DNA from: Atopsyche davidsoni
Lineage: Eukaryota; Arthropoda; Insecta; Trichoptera; Hydrobiosidae
Direction: 5' to 3'
Assembly: GCA_022113835.1 (NCBI GenBank)
Contig: JAILWY010000022.1
Span: forward strand, 2,294,001 to 2,358,000
Length of the DNA: 64,000 bases
Shown: in pieces, positions 9,918-21,249 of the stretch
Layout: every line of letters starts with the position of its first letter
Numbering within the stretch: position 1 is the first letter of the stretch
Notes under the pieces: model-generated
Seen by the model: only the letters and a program-made list of their open reading frames with translations
What the model was told of the DNA's origin: nothing
Databases searched by the model: none
Position numbers and translations under genes: made by a program

Positions 9918-12900
9918 TGTAACGAATTGCATTAGTTTCACCCAGAAAAATTTTTTTTTGTATAGAATGTATAATACGTAAATTATTATTTTGTCGATTT
10001 GACCTTGAATTTTGGTTGAAGCGCCCGAGCTGGCCAGAGGTTGCGCGCGCACCTCGAGTGCGTCCGAGCCGAGGAGACGCGAGCGCCGGTGACGTCACGC
10101 GTTACCCCTCGTCCCGCGGTCCCGGAGATATCGATTCTTTCTGACGTCACAGAGTGACAGTTTTAAGAGATCATTTTTCGAGAGGGCAACATTGTCGCGG
10201 AGTAACGGAGATTTCAAAAATTAGAATTCGATGACCGGACGTCCGGGTTAAGAAGAAGTAGGCCACGGGGCCCACACAGAGGTTTTTTTTTGGGCGTTAA
10301 GGAGGAGCAAGCCGGGCGGCCAGATTGGAGAGAGGGGAGGGACGCGGAAGGATTAGAAGGGAGATGATCGATTGCTAGTGTTTTGAGTTGTAAAAGTTAC
10401 TTTTATTTGAATTTTAACCAAATATAGAATCTGTGTTGTGTACGCCAAGGAGGACCATTTGATCATCGAGATTTCGCCGGAGGGAGAAAGCTTTGTCATA
10501 TTTCTTTTATTTAAATTACGTTATCGGGATTGATCTGTGATTGATCATCCTGGCGGCCATTGCTGTGTAAATGCATAGCATTTTGCTAAATTAGTATTAA
10601 TGAGGTTCGGTGTTAATTGTCATGTACTATCGTATTGTATTATCAAAAGGTTCGATCCCTAATTAATGCAGAGATAATTATTCTATTGTTTTATCGTAAC
10701 CGCGTGAGTAAAATATATTTAGAAATATTATTAGCGAAGCTAATTAGATTCTGGAATGAATTAATATTTTTCTGTACGTTTGCGTTTCGGTAATTTTAAT
10801 TCTTGGTTAACATCGTATATGATATGTCGTGATTTTAGGGAATATTAAAACGGATTAATTTACGGTTTTTATGTAATTAAGACAGAAGTCAGAGATATTT
10901 GTTTGAGATTTATTCGGGTTCGATCCCCGATATTTCCGGATAAATTATTTCCGATTTTAGTGGTTTTAAGGTAGTGTTTGGTGCTAAATGTTTGTTTTAC
11001 AGAGCGTTCTCAAATAGTGTTAAACGGAATTTATTTGAAATTAGTATTAATTAATATAATTAATTGGTTGTCTTTACGGTGATTCGGAAGGTGGCCATCT
11101 TTGAGTTCGAAAGCGCGCGATGTTCCTAAAGGTGCAATCCCGAGCAAAAGAGAGTAGCATGTCGTGAACGGCCGAGGGCGCTGTCAGATACGGCGAGGAA
11201 ACAGCTGGGAATGTGCGGCCATGTTGGAATTTTATATATTTACAAACAAATGTCAGAAAGCTGTCAGTTAGTTTGGTTATGAGTACAAATCGATTATCGA
11301 TTTTGAAATTACGAGTGGTTGTTTTAAAGCGTGAATATTTTGTGTATCATATTCTTCTATAGGACGTAATATATTGACGGACGCGTCGATAAGCGGTATT
11401 AATGAAACGGTTTATTAGGATAACGGTGGGAGAAGGATATTGTTGGTTTACGGATAAATATAAGTCGAACTTATATTATTTATGGTTGGGTTTTAATTAT
11501 TTAGAACGTGTTTAGAGAGTCATTGGAGATATATTATATATTTTGGTGGATATTTTAAATTCTAGATAGATAAATTATAGGATTTACTTGGTCGAGTGGT
11601 GGTATATCCGATAGTTTAAATAAGAGTCATAGGGGTTTATCAAGGGAATAGTATCGAGTTGATTGGACCTTTTATTGCAGTGCCAGCAGTTCCAGCGGGG
11701 GTGTATTTAGTAAATAACTTAGTTATAAGGTATTATAGTGTGTAGCTTGTCCGCCCTCTCGTAGTCATAGAGTAAAAATTTAGAGCTGGTATTCATTAGC
11801 GAGTTGTAGTGTTCTCGAAAAATTCCCATCCTATTAGAATTAACAGATTTGAAGCGTATGGGTCGCCGTGAAATCGTATTATCTCCTAGGGTTTTTGGTA
11901 TAGCGTGTTCTCCTTTAAGGATAGAATTTACATCATTGGCTCCGACCCCGGTCGGCGGGGTGCGTTCAATTTCAAGAAAACGTAATTCACAGATCGAGGC
12001 TACTTGGAGTTGATGGTGTGGAGTGATAGAATTCTGTGGATTTAACTGTCGTCGTAACATGCTTTGATACTATTTCGGGGATCCCAGGCGTTCCGTGTCA
12101 CCATACCCAATTATAGTTACTAACAGTAGGATTTAGAAACGTAGCGATTGACACCGTAGAAATAGAAACCGGAGAGTTTGAGGAGCGATTCTAAATACGG
12201 GAAGATTCAAATGCAGCATCAAGACATACTTCATATATCTGAAGGGCTAATTCCCTTTGTTCCTGCAATATTATAATTTCATCAGCGACCTCTGGTCGTC
12301 CAACGGATCCAGAAAGCGATAACTGCTCTAAAGGCAATTCGCTCAGCATTTCATCGGAACGAGGCAACAATCGGGACACTGCATTAGCAGCTCGCATCTT
12401 TAAATCTAATTTTCTTCGGAACGAGGCAACAATCGGGACACTGCATTAGCAGCTCGCAACTGTAACCTAAATTTCTTCGGAACGAGAATATACTGGATCC
12501 TGTTTGACGGTTAGAGGAAGTTGTCAAATGCGACTAAAATTCTTTACATTCTCGTATCAACGGATCGCACTTCTAATTCTTCGATCGGATTTGTTTGGTT
12601 TTTATTCAAGATAAAATCCTGCTCGTCTCAGATAACTATTGGACTGAAAAGCTTCGCCTTTCAGTTAAAGTTTGTACGCGGAAATAGCTTCTTCGATTTA
12701 CTTCGGCGGAGATTGGGTCGCTGCCTCTTTTGAGTCAATTCAACCTTAAGTTGGACTGGTTTAAGGGAGTCAAGGGGAGGCGAAATATTAAATCCGTTAA
12801 TATTTCATGGTAAGGCGACAATCGTAGGGGGGGGAGTGGCGGTCTGTTACCGAACCTTCCCATCTACTTTAACCTCACGTGATTGTAAAATAAATTTCAA

Positions 12901-13157
12901 AACAAACAAGTCCGAAAAACATAAAATTAAGATTTATATTTTAAGAGTAGTCATAGTAATCGTAAACATTGGGTTAGGTCAGTTTAGACGTGACCTCCTT
13001 CAAGGGAGTCAGTATTATTATTATTTTACGTTTAGGGGTTTAGTTGTTCAAGTACGTTTGGGTCCGAGTCAACCTTTTAGCTTAACTTAAAGGTTGACAA
13101 AGATTCAGTCGGTCCTTTCCTCTTAGATTTAAGGTCTAAAAGGTCGGGAACGTCACA
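9918..13157. mobile_element. 3.2-kb LTR-like element, copy 2
   Basis: It has the same TGTAACG...CGTCACA ends as the element at 3201-6331 and is flanked by a perfect 4-bp duplication, ATAC, at 9914-9917 and 13158-13161. Removing it restores the spacer text aaatacATACacgcaccattatcatgg. It is colinear with copy 1 for most of its length, with scattered indels, except that about 11780-12075 is a different sequence from the matching part of copy 1. That section contains a minus-strand open frame of 113 codons (11719-12060) with no family I recognise. No polymerase genes are visible. Two TGACGTCA motifs near the left end are kept in both copies. Confidence 0.8.
12354..12478. repeat. direct duplication of about 62 bp inside LTR-like element copy 2
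   Basis: The stretch starting tcggaacgaggcaacaatcg and running through gcattagcagctcgca occurs twice in a row, about 62 bp apart, followed each time by a similar ttcttcgga end. It appears single in the element at 3201-6331, so it arose after the copies separated. Confidence 0.8.
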
Positions 13158-13595
13158 ATACACGCACCATTATCATGGTACAATAACATAAATGTCAAAT
13201 AATTATTTTCCTACAGAATTTATCAATCATTAGCGATTGTAATGTGTTTTTATATTTTTATAAAAATATTGGGTCAACAGTGTGGAAAAATGGGGAAAAT
13301 ATGAGGAAAAAGATATATATATATTTCTAAATTAATCTTTTCTATATGCATGGTCACATAAAGTTATTCATTTTTATTCAAATTTACAGCAAAAGAGTGA
13401 AACGCACTATTTTATTGTTATTTAAGCATTTATCAACATAAAAAAAATTATATAACATGTGTGCAGGAAATTTAATAATTTAATAAAAAAAATAATTAAA
13501 TAAAAAAAATTTTATGAAAAAAATCACACACTCCACCCTCCCATAGCCCGAAAAATCTTTTTTTATATTTATAAAGTAGTTTAGTTTTTCTGTAC

Positions 13596-14498
13596 TTAAG
13601 ATAGCAGAAGGACGTATTCTATTGCCACAAGGTTGCCTTTGGTCGTCACTAAAAAGAATTTTACTTTGTATTTTCCATGGAAAAATTCTTTGTCAAAAAA
13701 ATCATCACCGATGTCAAGTTTTCCGGATTTAAATCCCTACAACAAATGAAAATTACGATTAGTTACTTTTTTTTGTTGAGAAAACTTGGTATATTTTCTG
13801 TGTTGGTTCTCACTTTCATGACATGGCAAGTCTCGTCTATTATCATAAAGTGTTTCAAATATGCAATGTGCTCTATCGGGGCGTCGCATAAGCGCATGGG
13901 CCTCTGGTTTAACAACGAGATTTGTCATTAAACCAGCGAAACACCTTCGTACCAAACTGAAAATAACAAATCAAAACAAGCTTGCTAGTTAATTTTATTT
14001 CTTTATGCCAAAATAATTCATTATCTACCGAAGCAACTCCAGCGTCCTCCAGAACAGTGACGTTTCCTTCGATGGAATAAGTACCATTATTATCCAAAAA
14101 CATCATGACAGTTTTAGTGTAATTTTTGAGCATTGTGGCTTTTATCACTTTTGCTCTTTCTATGGTGAAATTAAATGAACCTTGATCAAAATATTTACTT
14201 TATATTATATATTTCATTCAAAACATAAAACAGTGCGGTAGAAATAAAATTAATACATATATTTTATGGTAACTGATTCTGCACAAATAAATAATCAATT
14301 AAAAATTCATACATTAAGTCGTATCTGTGAATATATATATATATATTTATGTGTATTAATTTACTTTAACAACCCAATATTGATTTATAAAATTATTCTT
14401 ACATATTCATTGTCACTATAGATTCGTATTTGAAAACATGTCGAAATGTCGATACACAAAAGTAGTAAAATAGCATTGAGTACTTTGAAGAGCTCCAT
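13596..14498 (-). pseudogene. disrupted copy 7 of the array gene family
   Basis: Exons are exon 1 14403-14498, exon 2 about 14029-14180, exon 3 13814-13956 and exon 4 13596-13736. Exon 1 has a 9-nt in-frame deletion inside the signal peptide. The exon 2 acceptor CAG has become CAA, and the next AG would drop a base. Exon 3 carries the same 4-nt deletion and frameshift as copy 3. Exon 4 is open and ends in TAA two codons earlier than usual. About 500 bp spanning exons 2-4 is nearly identical to copy 3, pointing to a recent duplication or gene conversion. Confidence 0.85.
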
Positions 14499-15599
14499 CA
14501 GGACGACTTGCTGCAAGCTCATAAAGTGAGGAATCTACTGTGAATGCTAAAAAAAACACATTTTTGCCTTTATTATAATCATTTTTATAATACAAATTCG
14601 TACCATTATAATGATGAGTCAAAATTTATGTCATATAATTATCTACGTACAGAATTTACCAATCATTAGCGATTGAAATGTGTTTATAAATGTTTATAAA
14701 AATACTGGGCCAACGCTGCTATTTATGTGGAAAAAAATGTATAAAATATATTTTATCTAAAATAATCTTTTTAATATCGTTTATATAATAATAATAATTA
14801 TTATTATTATATTGATGCTTCCTTAAAACTAGAACTGCTCATTGAAATTTACCAAAAGAGTAAAACCCCCTATTAAAAAGGAATTTAAGCATTAATTAAC
14901 ACAAAAAAAATTACAAAACACGTGTACAACAAATGAATTATTTCACGTTTTTTCATGTTTGTTTGTGTAACGATGATAAGCTTAAAATTTAAATTTAAAA
15001 AAAAAATTACGGTTTGATTTGTGAAATAGAGATCCAAATAATATGTGTATTTTTTATTATAAATTAACATAGGACTTATCGTATAATACCGTATTAAAAG
15101 TAATAAAAATTAAGAAAAAATGGTAATTTTCAGTTTTTTCGTATAGATCATGAAAAATATACAAAATAATTTTTTCATTATTTTTCCTTTAATTAACAAC
15201 ATTAACAACATACTCGAACAATTATCAAGGTTAAATATCATTAATATTATAATGTTATCTACCTACGGATTTCACCAATCATAACCGTTTTAACTGTGTT
15301 TAAATATGTTTAAGAAAAAAATTGGGCCTACATTGATATCAGTAAGGAAAAAATAATTATGTGTAACTTTTAATATAAAGCAAATAATATAAATTAACAT
15401 AGGACTTATCAAATGATACCCAATTAAAAGAAACAATTAAAAATGCAAAATTAAACTATTTATAAATGTGTGATATCACATTAGATATTATATTTTTAAT
15501 ATTTGTATTTGAGTTTATATTATTTATTCATATTAAAAATTGAGACAGCAAGGTTATTTTAAATATAATTATCGTATAGCTTAACTATGGTTAAGTCAC
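14499..15599. other. array spacer without a gene
   Basis: AT-rich spacer with degenerate repeats of the modules found between all gene copies (gatgctcccttaaaactaga, agagtaaaacgcac, gacttatcgtatgataccgta). A short inverted run, ataataataattattattat, lies near 14790. No coding region is supported. Confidence 0.7.
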
Positions 15600-15850
15600 A
15601 AAAAGGATGTATTCTAAGGATAGAAGGAAGCCTTTGATCGTCATTAAATAGAATTTTACATTGTATTTTCCATATAAAAATTCGTCAACATGAAAAAGTC
15701 ATCATTGATCGCAAATTTGCAGGATTTAAATCCCTACAACAAATAAAAATAGCCATTACACACTTTATCAGCACAACTCCCAAAAGAAGCATATCAATTT
15801 AAGTGTAATTTTTGCACTTTCTATAGTTGAATGCACCCTGAATATTTATT
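15600..15850 (-). pseudogene. fragment of an array gene (copy 8)
   Basis: A mutated exon 4 (about 15605-15735) is followed at once by the 5' part of an exon 2 (about 15780-15835); exon 3 and the intervening introns are missing. It resembles the copy at 6.4-6.95 kb in using a gcaggatttaaatcc acceptor region. Confidence 0.65.
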
Positions 15851-15904
15851 CTTATACTTTCACAATCCAATATTGATATTTTTTTGTTTATTTTAGTAAT
15901 CTCT

Positions 15905-16215
15905 TCTACTATAATAATAGCCATTGTGTGTTTATTTGTATGTTTGTATGTATGTTTCATTTTTCCGTTCTGTATAGAATATCTTAAAAGATACAACGCT
16001 GATTTTTTGCACATAAGTTAAGTAAATTTTTCCGCAGCTATGTGCCGAATTTCAAGACGATAGGATAATATTTTCATTCATAAACTTTAAAATATGCTTT
16101 AGCTAAACTTTAATTATATAATTCACTTCTTCGCCGCGAGATGTCGTTAACCGCGAGAATTTAGACGCATCGTTCATCAAATTCGTCATTTTGTGACGGG
16201 CTACATTACTAGTAT
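15905..16215. other. unclassified insertion in the spacer
   Basis: This is less AT-rich than the spacer and not shared with other copies. It contains gtttgtatgtatgtttc-type repeats at one end and ttcttcgccgcgagatgtcg and gacgggctacattac at the other. It ends where the normal 3' sequence of the next gene starts. It is probably a transposon remnant, but I find no ends or coding sequence. Confidence 0.35.
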
Positions 16216-16250
16216 AATAATATTGACTACACTAAAGTAGTTTAGCTTTT

Positions 16251-17396
16251 CTATGGTTTATATAGCAGGATGACGAAATCAAGTGCCACAAGGTTGCCTT
16301 TGGTCGTCATTAAATAGAATTTTACTTTGTATTTTCCATGGAAAAATTCTTTGTCCCAAAAATCATCACCGATGACAAGTTTTCCGGATTTATATCCCTA
16401 CAACAAATTAAAATTTCGTTTAGTTACTTTGTCTGTACTCTTTTTTTGTTGTTGAGAAAACTTGATATGAAATTCAATATTTTTGACAGAGAGTACTTGG
16501 TGGAATTCCATTTTAATATTTTGAATAAAAATACTTGAATGATTTTCCACATTTTCTGTTTTGACTCTGTTTCATAATGCCAACGTGAAAGGTTGGCGAA
16601 ACCGGTCACTTATAAAAACAAAAATGTGGAAAATCACTCAAGTATTTTTATTCAAAATATTAAAACTTGATATGTTTTCTGTGTTTGTTCTCACCTTCAT
16701 GACATGGCAAGTCTCGTCTAATCTCACAAAATGTTTCAAATATTCAATGTGCTCTGTCGGAGCGTCGCAAATGCGTATGGGTCTTTGGTTCACCAACGGA
16801 ATGAACTTGTCTTTAGTCCAGCGAAACACCTTCGAACTAAACTGAAAATAACAAATCAGAACACGTTTGCTATTTAATTTTAGTTCTTCCGAAAATTTTG
16901 CCTATTAAATATACATACAAATTCCAAAGTAATGCATTATCTACCGATGCAACTCCAGCGTCTTCCAGAACAGTGACGTTTCCTTCAATGGAGTAAATGC
17001 CATTAGTTTTCAATAAAATCACGTCAGTTTTAGTGTAATTTTTACGCATCGTCCCTTTTATAACTCTCACATATTCCATAGTGAAATTAAATGGACCCTG
17101 AACAAAATATTAACTGTTTATTATATATTCCATACATTACATAGAACAGTGCGGAACAGTGATTATTTATGAACTGATTCAGCTCATAAATAATCAATAA
17201 AACATTTATATATAATGTCATATATAAACATATATTTAAGTGTATTTATTTACTTTTACAACCCAATATTGATTATTAAATTTATTCTTACATATTCATT
17301 GTTGTTATATACTCGCATTTGAAAACTTGTCGGAATGTCGATACACAAAAGTAATCCTAGTAATAAAATAGTATTGACTACTTTGAAGAACTCCAT
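16251..17396 (-). CDS. intact secreted DUF1091-like protein, 183 aa (copy 9)
   Basis: The coding exons, in transcript order, are 17292-17396, 16945-17097, 16695-16841 and 16251-16397; all introns are phase 0 with GT-AG ends. Residues 1-25 are a signal peptide (MEFFKVVNTILLLGLLLC). Residues 36-86 (exon 2) carry the sequons NFT, NYT and NVT and a YSIEGNVTVLEDAG core. Residues 87-135 (exon 3) contain FRWTKDKF, RICD and DETCHVMK; the two cysteines are spaced as in insect DUF1091 proteins and could form a disulphide. Exon 4 gives GYKSGKLVIGDDFWDKEFF and a GKYKVKF strand. The product is predicted to be a small secreted glycoprotein, possibly lipid- or ligand-binding by analogy with ML-fold relatives; the role is unknown. 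Intron 3 is enlarged by a fold-back insertion at 16470-16661 that leaves the splice sites intact. Confidence 0.85.
16470..16661 (+). mobile_element. fold-back element with 13-bp target duplication, Penelope-like (tentative)
   Basis: A 192-bp insertion in intron 3 of copy 9 is flanked by a perfect 13-bp duplication, AAAACTTGATATG (16457-16469 and 16662-16674). Its two halves form inverted arms of about 46 bp (about 16509-16555 against 16618-16665). The centre contains GCCAAC-GTGAAAG-GTTGGC followed by GAAAC, resembling stem II and part of the core of the hammerhead ribozymes known from Penelope-like elements; the CTGATGA half of the core is not conserved. A related copy lies at 62651-62817. 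Confidence 0.7.
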
Positions 17397-18084
17397 CAGG
17401 ACGACTTGCCGCAAGCTCGTAAAGAGTGAAATCTACTGTGAATGCTAAAAAAATACGTTAATGCCTATCTTTTATATTTTTACCATACAAATACACGCCA
17501 TTATAATGGTTAATTAACATTTATGTCATATAATTATGTACCTATAGATTTCACCAAGCTTAAGCGATTTTATTGTGTTATTGGGCCTACAATGTACTTT
17601 CGCTACACTACTAATGAGGAAAAAAATATCTAAAATATATCATTATAATGTCCATGCTCCTTTAACACTAAAACAGCTCTTTTACTGCAAAAGAGTAAAA
17701 CGCACTTTTTTATAGATGTTTAAGCATTAATCAATACAAACAATTACAAAACACGTATACAACAAATGATTTTTTTTCATGTAGATTAATAAGTTTATAG
17801 TTAAAATAAAAAATAAAAAAATACGGTTTCATTTGTGAAATAGAGAGCCTAATTATATGTGTTTTTTTATGATAAATCAATAATCATAAATTAACATAGA
17901 ACATATCGTTTGATACCGTATCAAAAGTAATAAAAATAAAAAATTAAGAAAATGTGGATCTTTTTAGTTTTTTTTCCTATAAAACATATGAAAAATATAC
18001 AAAATATATATTTTTTTATTTTACCGTTAATTGACAACATAATTTTGAAATACATTTTCACGGAAAAATAAAAAATCATGCACT
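17397..18084. other. upstream region of copy 9 and spacer
   Basis: It contains the conserved leader found upstream of every exon 1 (gacgactt...ctactgtgaatgc, to about 17450), followed by AT-rich spacer modules. No gene is supported. Confidence 0.6.
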
Positions 18085-18240
18085 TATGGGTTAATTCATT
18101 ATTCACCGATACAACTCCATCGTCAATTTTAATATATTTTTTACGCATAGTGCCTTTTATAATTTTTGCAATTTCTATACATAATTTAAATGGACTCTGA
18201 ACAAAATTTAAACTGTTTATTATATATTCCATACAAAGCA
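18085..18240 (-). pseudogene. exon 2 remnant with internal deletion (copy 10)
   Basis: The 3' edge of exon 2 (about 18105-18125) is joined directly to its 5' part (about 18126-18200), so the NGTYSIEGNVTV core is missing. The same internal join, actccagcgtcaatttt, recurs at 26.17, 39.46, 41.14, 50.70 and 59.82 kb, so one deleted copy was itself duplicated. Confidence 0.75.
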
Positions 18241-18782
18241 TAATTCAGTGCGGTAGAAATAAAATTAATGTATTATAATTATCTACTTAGTGAATGTATC
18301 AATCATTGGCCAATGCTGTTTCAATATTTAAAAAAAAAATTGAGCCGGCAATGATATTAATGGAGAAAAAAAAATGTTAATTCTAAAATGAATCATTTTA
18401 ATATGGATGCTCCTCTAAAACTAGAACTTTTTATTAAAATTTACACCAAAAGAGTGAAACGCACTATTTTATGATTATTTGAGCATTAATCAACACAATC
18501 ATAATAACAAAACACGTATACAGCAAATGAGTTATTTTCTGTTGATTAACCTTTGTTAGAAAAAATATATAGAGCCTTTTGTGATATATATGTAATATAT
18601 TCATATAGGACTTATCGTATGATACCGTATTAAAAGAAACAACAATTCAAAATTATGAAAATATATATTTAGGTGTCGAAAGAAATAGTATCACAATGAT
18701 TGATTACACATCAAAGCTTAAATTATATTATATAAATCGTTTAATTATTTTTTTTTAATATTAAGATATATTTCTTTGTGAA

Positions 18783-19075
18783 CTCTTCCACCTTGGGCCG
18801 GTTTTATTAGTTTGTTTATACTTCCGACCTCCAGCCACTGTAGCAAATTCCACATCCATGTTGAGTTCTTCCATCTTCCAATGTCCCTTTTCTGAACAAT
18901 CAACTCCAATTTTTTGGTATTTCAGATAATTGTCTAGGGAAAGTATTTTAAGTTATTTAAAGTTTTCACTTCCAATGCCTCCTTGTCCTTAGATTTTTCC
19001 TTGAATAATCTACTGCTTTTATATGTACTTATATAAAAGAACCTTGCATACGAGGTGAGGTTAAATTATATCTAA
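18783..19075 (-). repeat. conserved 250-300 bp block, copy 1 of 6
   Basis: The block runs from the ttgggccggttttattag side to gcatacgagatgaggttaa. Read on the minus strand, the better-kept copies have an open stretch including VDCSEKGHW, MDVEFATVAG and KYKQTNKTGPRWK, preceded by another short open frame in a different phase. I do not recognise it. It is not an exon of the DUF1091-like genes and recurs once per few gene copies. Confidence 0.7.
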
Positions 19076-20430
19076 ATTGAGATAGTGTATTTTTTAAATA
19101 TTAAGTTTATTCTCCCTTAAAACTTGAATTTTGCATTAAAATTTAATGCAAAGAATTAAAGGCACTATTTTATAATTATTTAAATATTTTTCAACACAAA
19201 AAGATGTTTTAAAACTGTGTATAGCAAATATTTTTTTAAACTGTAGAATCTGATAAGATCTGAAATTGTGTATATATTATTTATTTATTGTTATATTATA
19301 GGAAAACTATACCCGCCCTATAGCCTGTTTACATAGCTAATGCTTACATAATTAGCAAATGTACATTGCTTAAATATGAGGAAAAAATATAAATATATAT
19401 ATATTTTTTAAATTAAATATTTTTATTAGAATGCCAACAATGATAAATAAGGAAAAAAATATCAATAGAAAAAATATGTTTATTCTTCAAAAAATCAATT
19501 TAATAAGAATGCCCTCTTAAATATATAACTTTTATTAAACTTTACAGCAAAAGAGTAAAACGCACTTATAGTTATTATAGCATTTATCAACACAAAAGGA
19601 AATACAAAACATGTGTGCAGCAAAGTATTTTTTTTACAGATACGATGTATCTTTGTTTTTGTAAAAAAAAAAACTCCCCCCCCCCTCTCATGGCCCGAAA
19701 AATCTATTTTTAATATAAAAGTTGTTTAGCTTTTCTATTGTTTAGATAGTAGGAAGACATATTCTAATGCCACAAGGTTGCTTTTGGTAGTTACTAAATA
19801 GAAGTTTGTTTTGTATTTTCCATAGAAAAATTATTTGTCCCGTATTTCAGATTTTACATTTACAGATTTTACCAATCATTAGCAATTGAACTGCGTTTTA
19901 ATATGTATTATGAAAAAATTAAGGGCCTACATTGACATTAATAAGGAAATAGATATCAAAATAAAAATATTCTTTATGTGAGTCATTTTAATATAGATGC
20001 TCCCTTAACACTTGAACATTCCATTTAAATTTAATGCAAATAATGAAACGCACAATTTATATATATTTAAGGATTTATTAACACAAAAAGTATTTTCAAA
20101 AATGTGCACATTAAATAATATTTTTAAGTGTGGAATCTGATAAGATCTGTATTTGTATACATATTATTATGAATATTTAAAAAAAAATAAGAAGCCATCA
20201 ATGATATTAATAAGAAAAAAATATCAATACAATAAATATGTTTATTTTATATTGAATGACTCTAATATGGATGCTCCCTTAAAACTAGAACTTTTTTTTA
20301 ACTGTGGATTCAGATACGATCTTCATTTTTAAATGTACGTGAGTGTGTTTTTATTTAATTTTTTTATGAAAAATATCACACCCCTCCACCCCATAGTTCA
20401 AAAAAATTATTTTTTATATTTAAAAGTAGT
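19076..20430 (-). pseudogene. spacer with an exon 4 fragment at 19735-19852 (copy 11)
   Basis: Most of this stretch is spacer modules. At 19735-19852 the downstream two-thirds of an exon 4 is visible (ctattgtttagatagtagga ... tagaaaaattatttgtcccg), but its 5' part, acceptor and exons 1-3 are absent. Nothing else here looks coding. Confidence 0.6.
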
Positions 20431-21188
20431 TTAATTTTTTTGTGGTTTTGACAACTGGATGACGTATTCAATTGCCACAAGGTTGCCTTTGTTCGTCATT
20501 GAAAAGAATTTCATTTTGTATTTTCCATAGAAAAAATCTAAGTCCCATAAATCATGACTGATCACAAGTTTTCCGGATTTAAATCCCTACAAAAAAATGA
20601 AAAACAGGTTAAGTTACTTTATCAGCCAAACTGATATATGTGTTGTTTAATAATTTTTCTGTGTTTGTTCTCACCTTCGTGACGTGGCAAGAATCGTCTA
20701 TTATCAAAAAATGTTTCACATATTCAATGTTAAATTTCTGGGTGTCGCATAAGCGTTTGGGTTTCAGGCTCATCAACCAGGTGTACTTGTCTTTAGACCA
20801 GTGAAACGCCTTCGAACTAAACTGAAAATAACAAATCAAAACACGTATTTTAGTTAATTTTAGTCCTTCCGAAAATTTTGCTAGTTGAATAAACATACAA
20901 ATACCAAAATAGTTAATTATCTACCGATACAACTCCAGCGTCCTCCAGAACAGTGACGTTTCCTTCAATAGAATAAGTGCCATTATTATCCACTAAAATC
21001 AAGTCTGCTTTAGTGTAATTTTTCCGCATTGTGCCTTTTATCAGTTTTGCACTTTCTATAGTTAATTTAGTTGGACCCTGAACAAAATTTAAACCGTTTA
21101 ATATATATTCCATACAAAACATTATACAGTAAGGTGGAAATTAAATTAATCCATATAATAAAAATCAATCAAACATTTATACATAAAG

Positions 21189-21249
<61 letters not shown>

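Noticed and set aside
11719..12060. 113-codon minus-strand frame in LTR-like copy 2 as a gag-type gene
   Set aside because: No zinc knuckle, protease or other gag mark is visible, and copy 1 lacks the segment altogether.
16251..17396. Assignment to a specific named gene such as MD-2, NPC2 or a CheA orthologue
   Set aside because: Only two conserved cysteines remain after the signal peptide, unlike NPC2/MD-2, and no diagnostic residue links it to one CheA protein; a family-level call is as far as the sequence allows.
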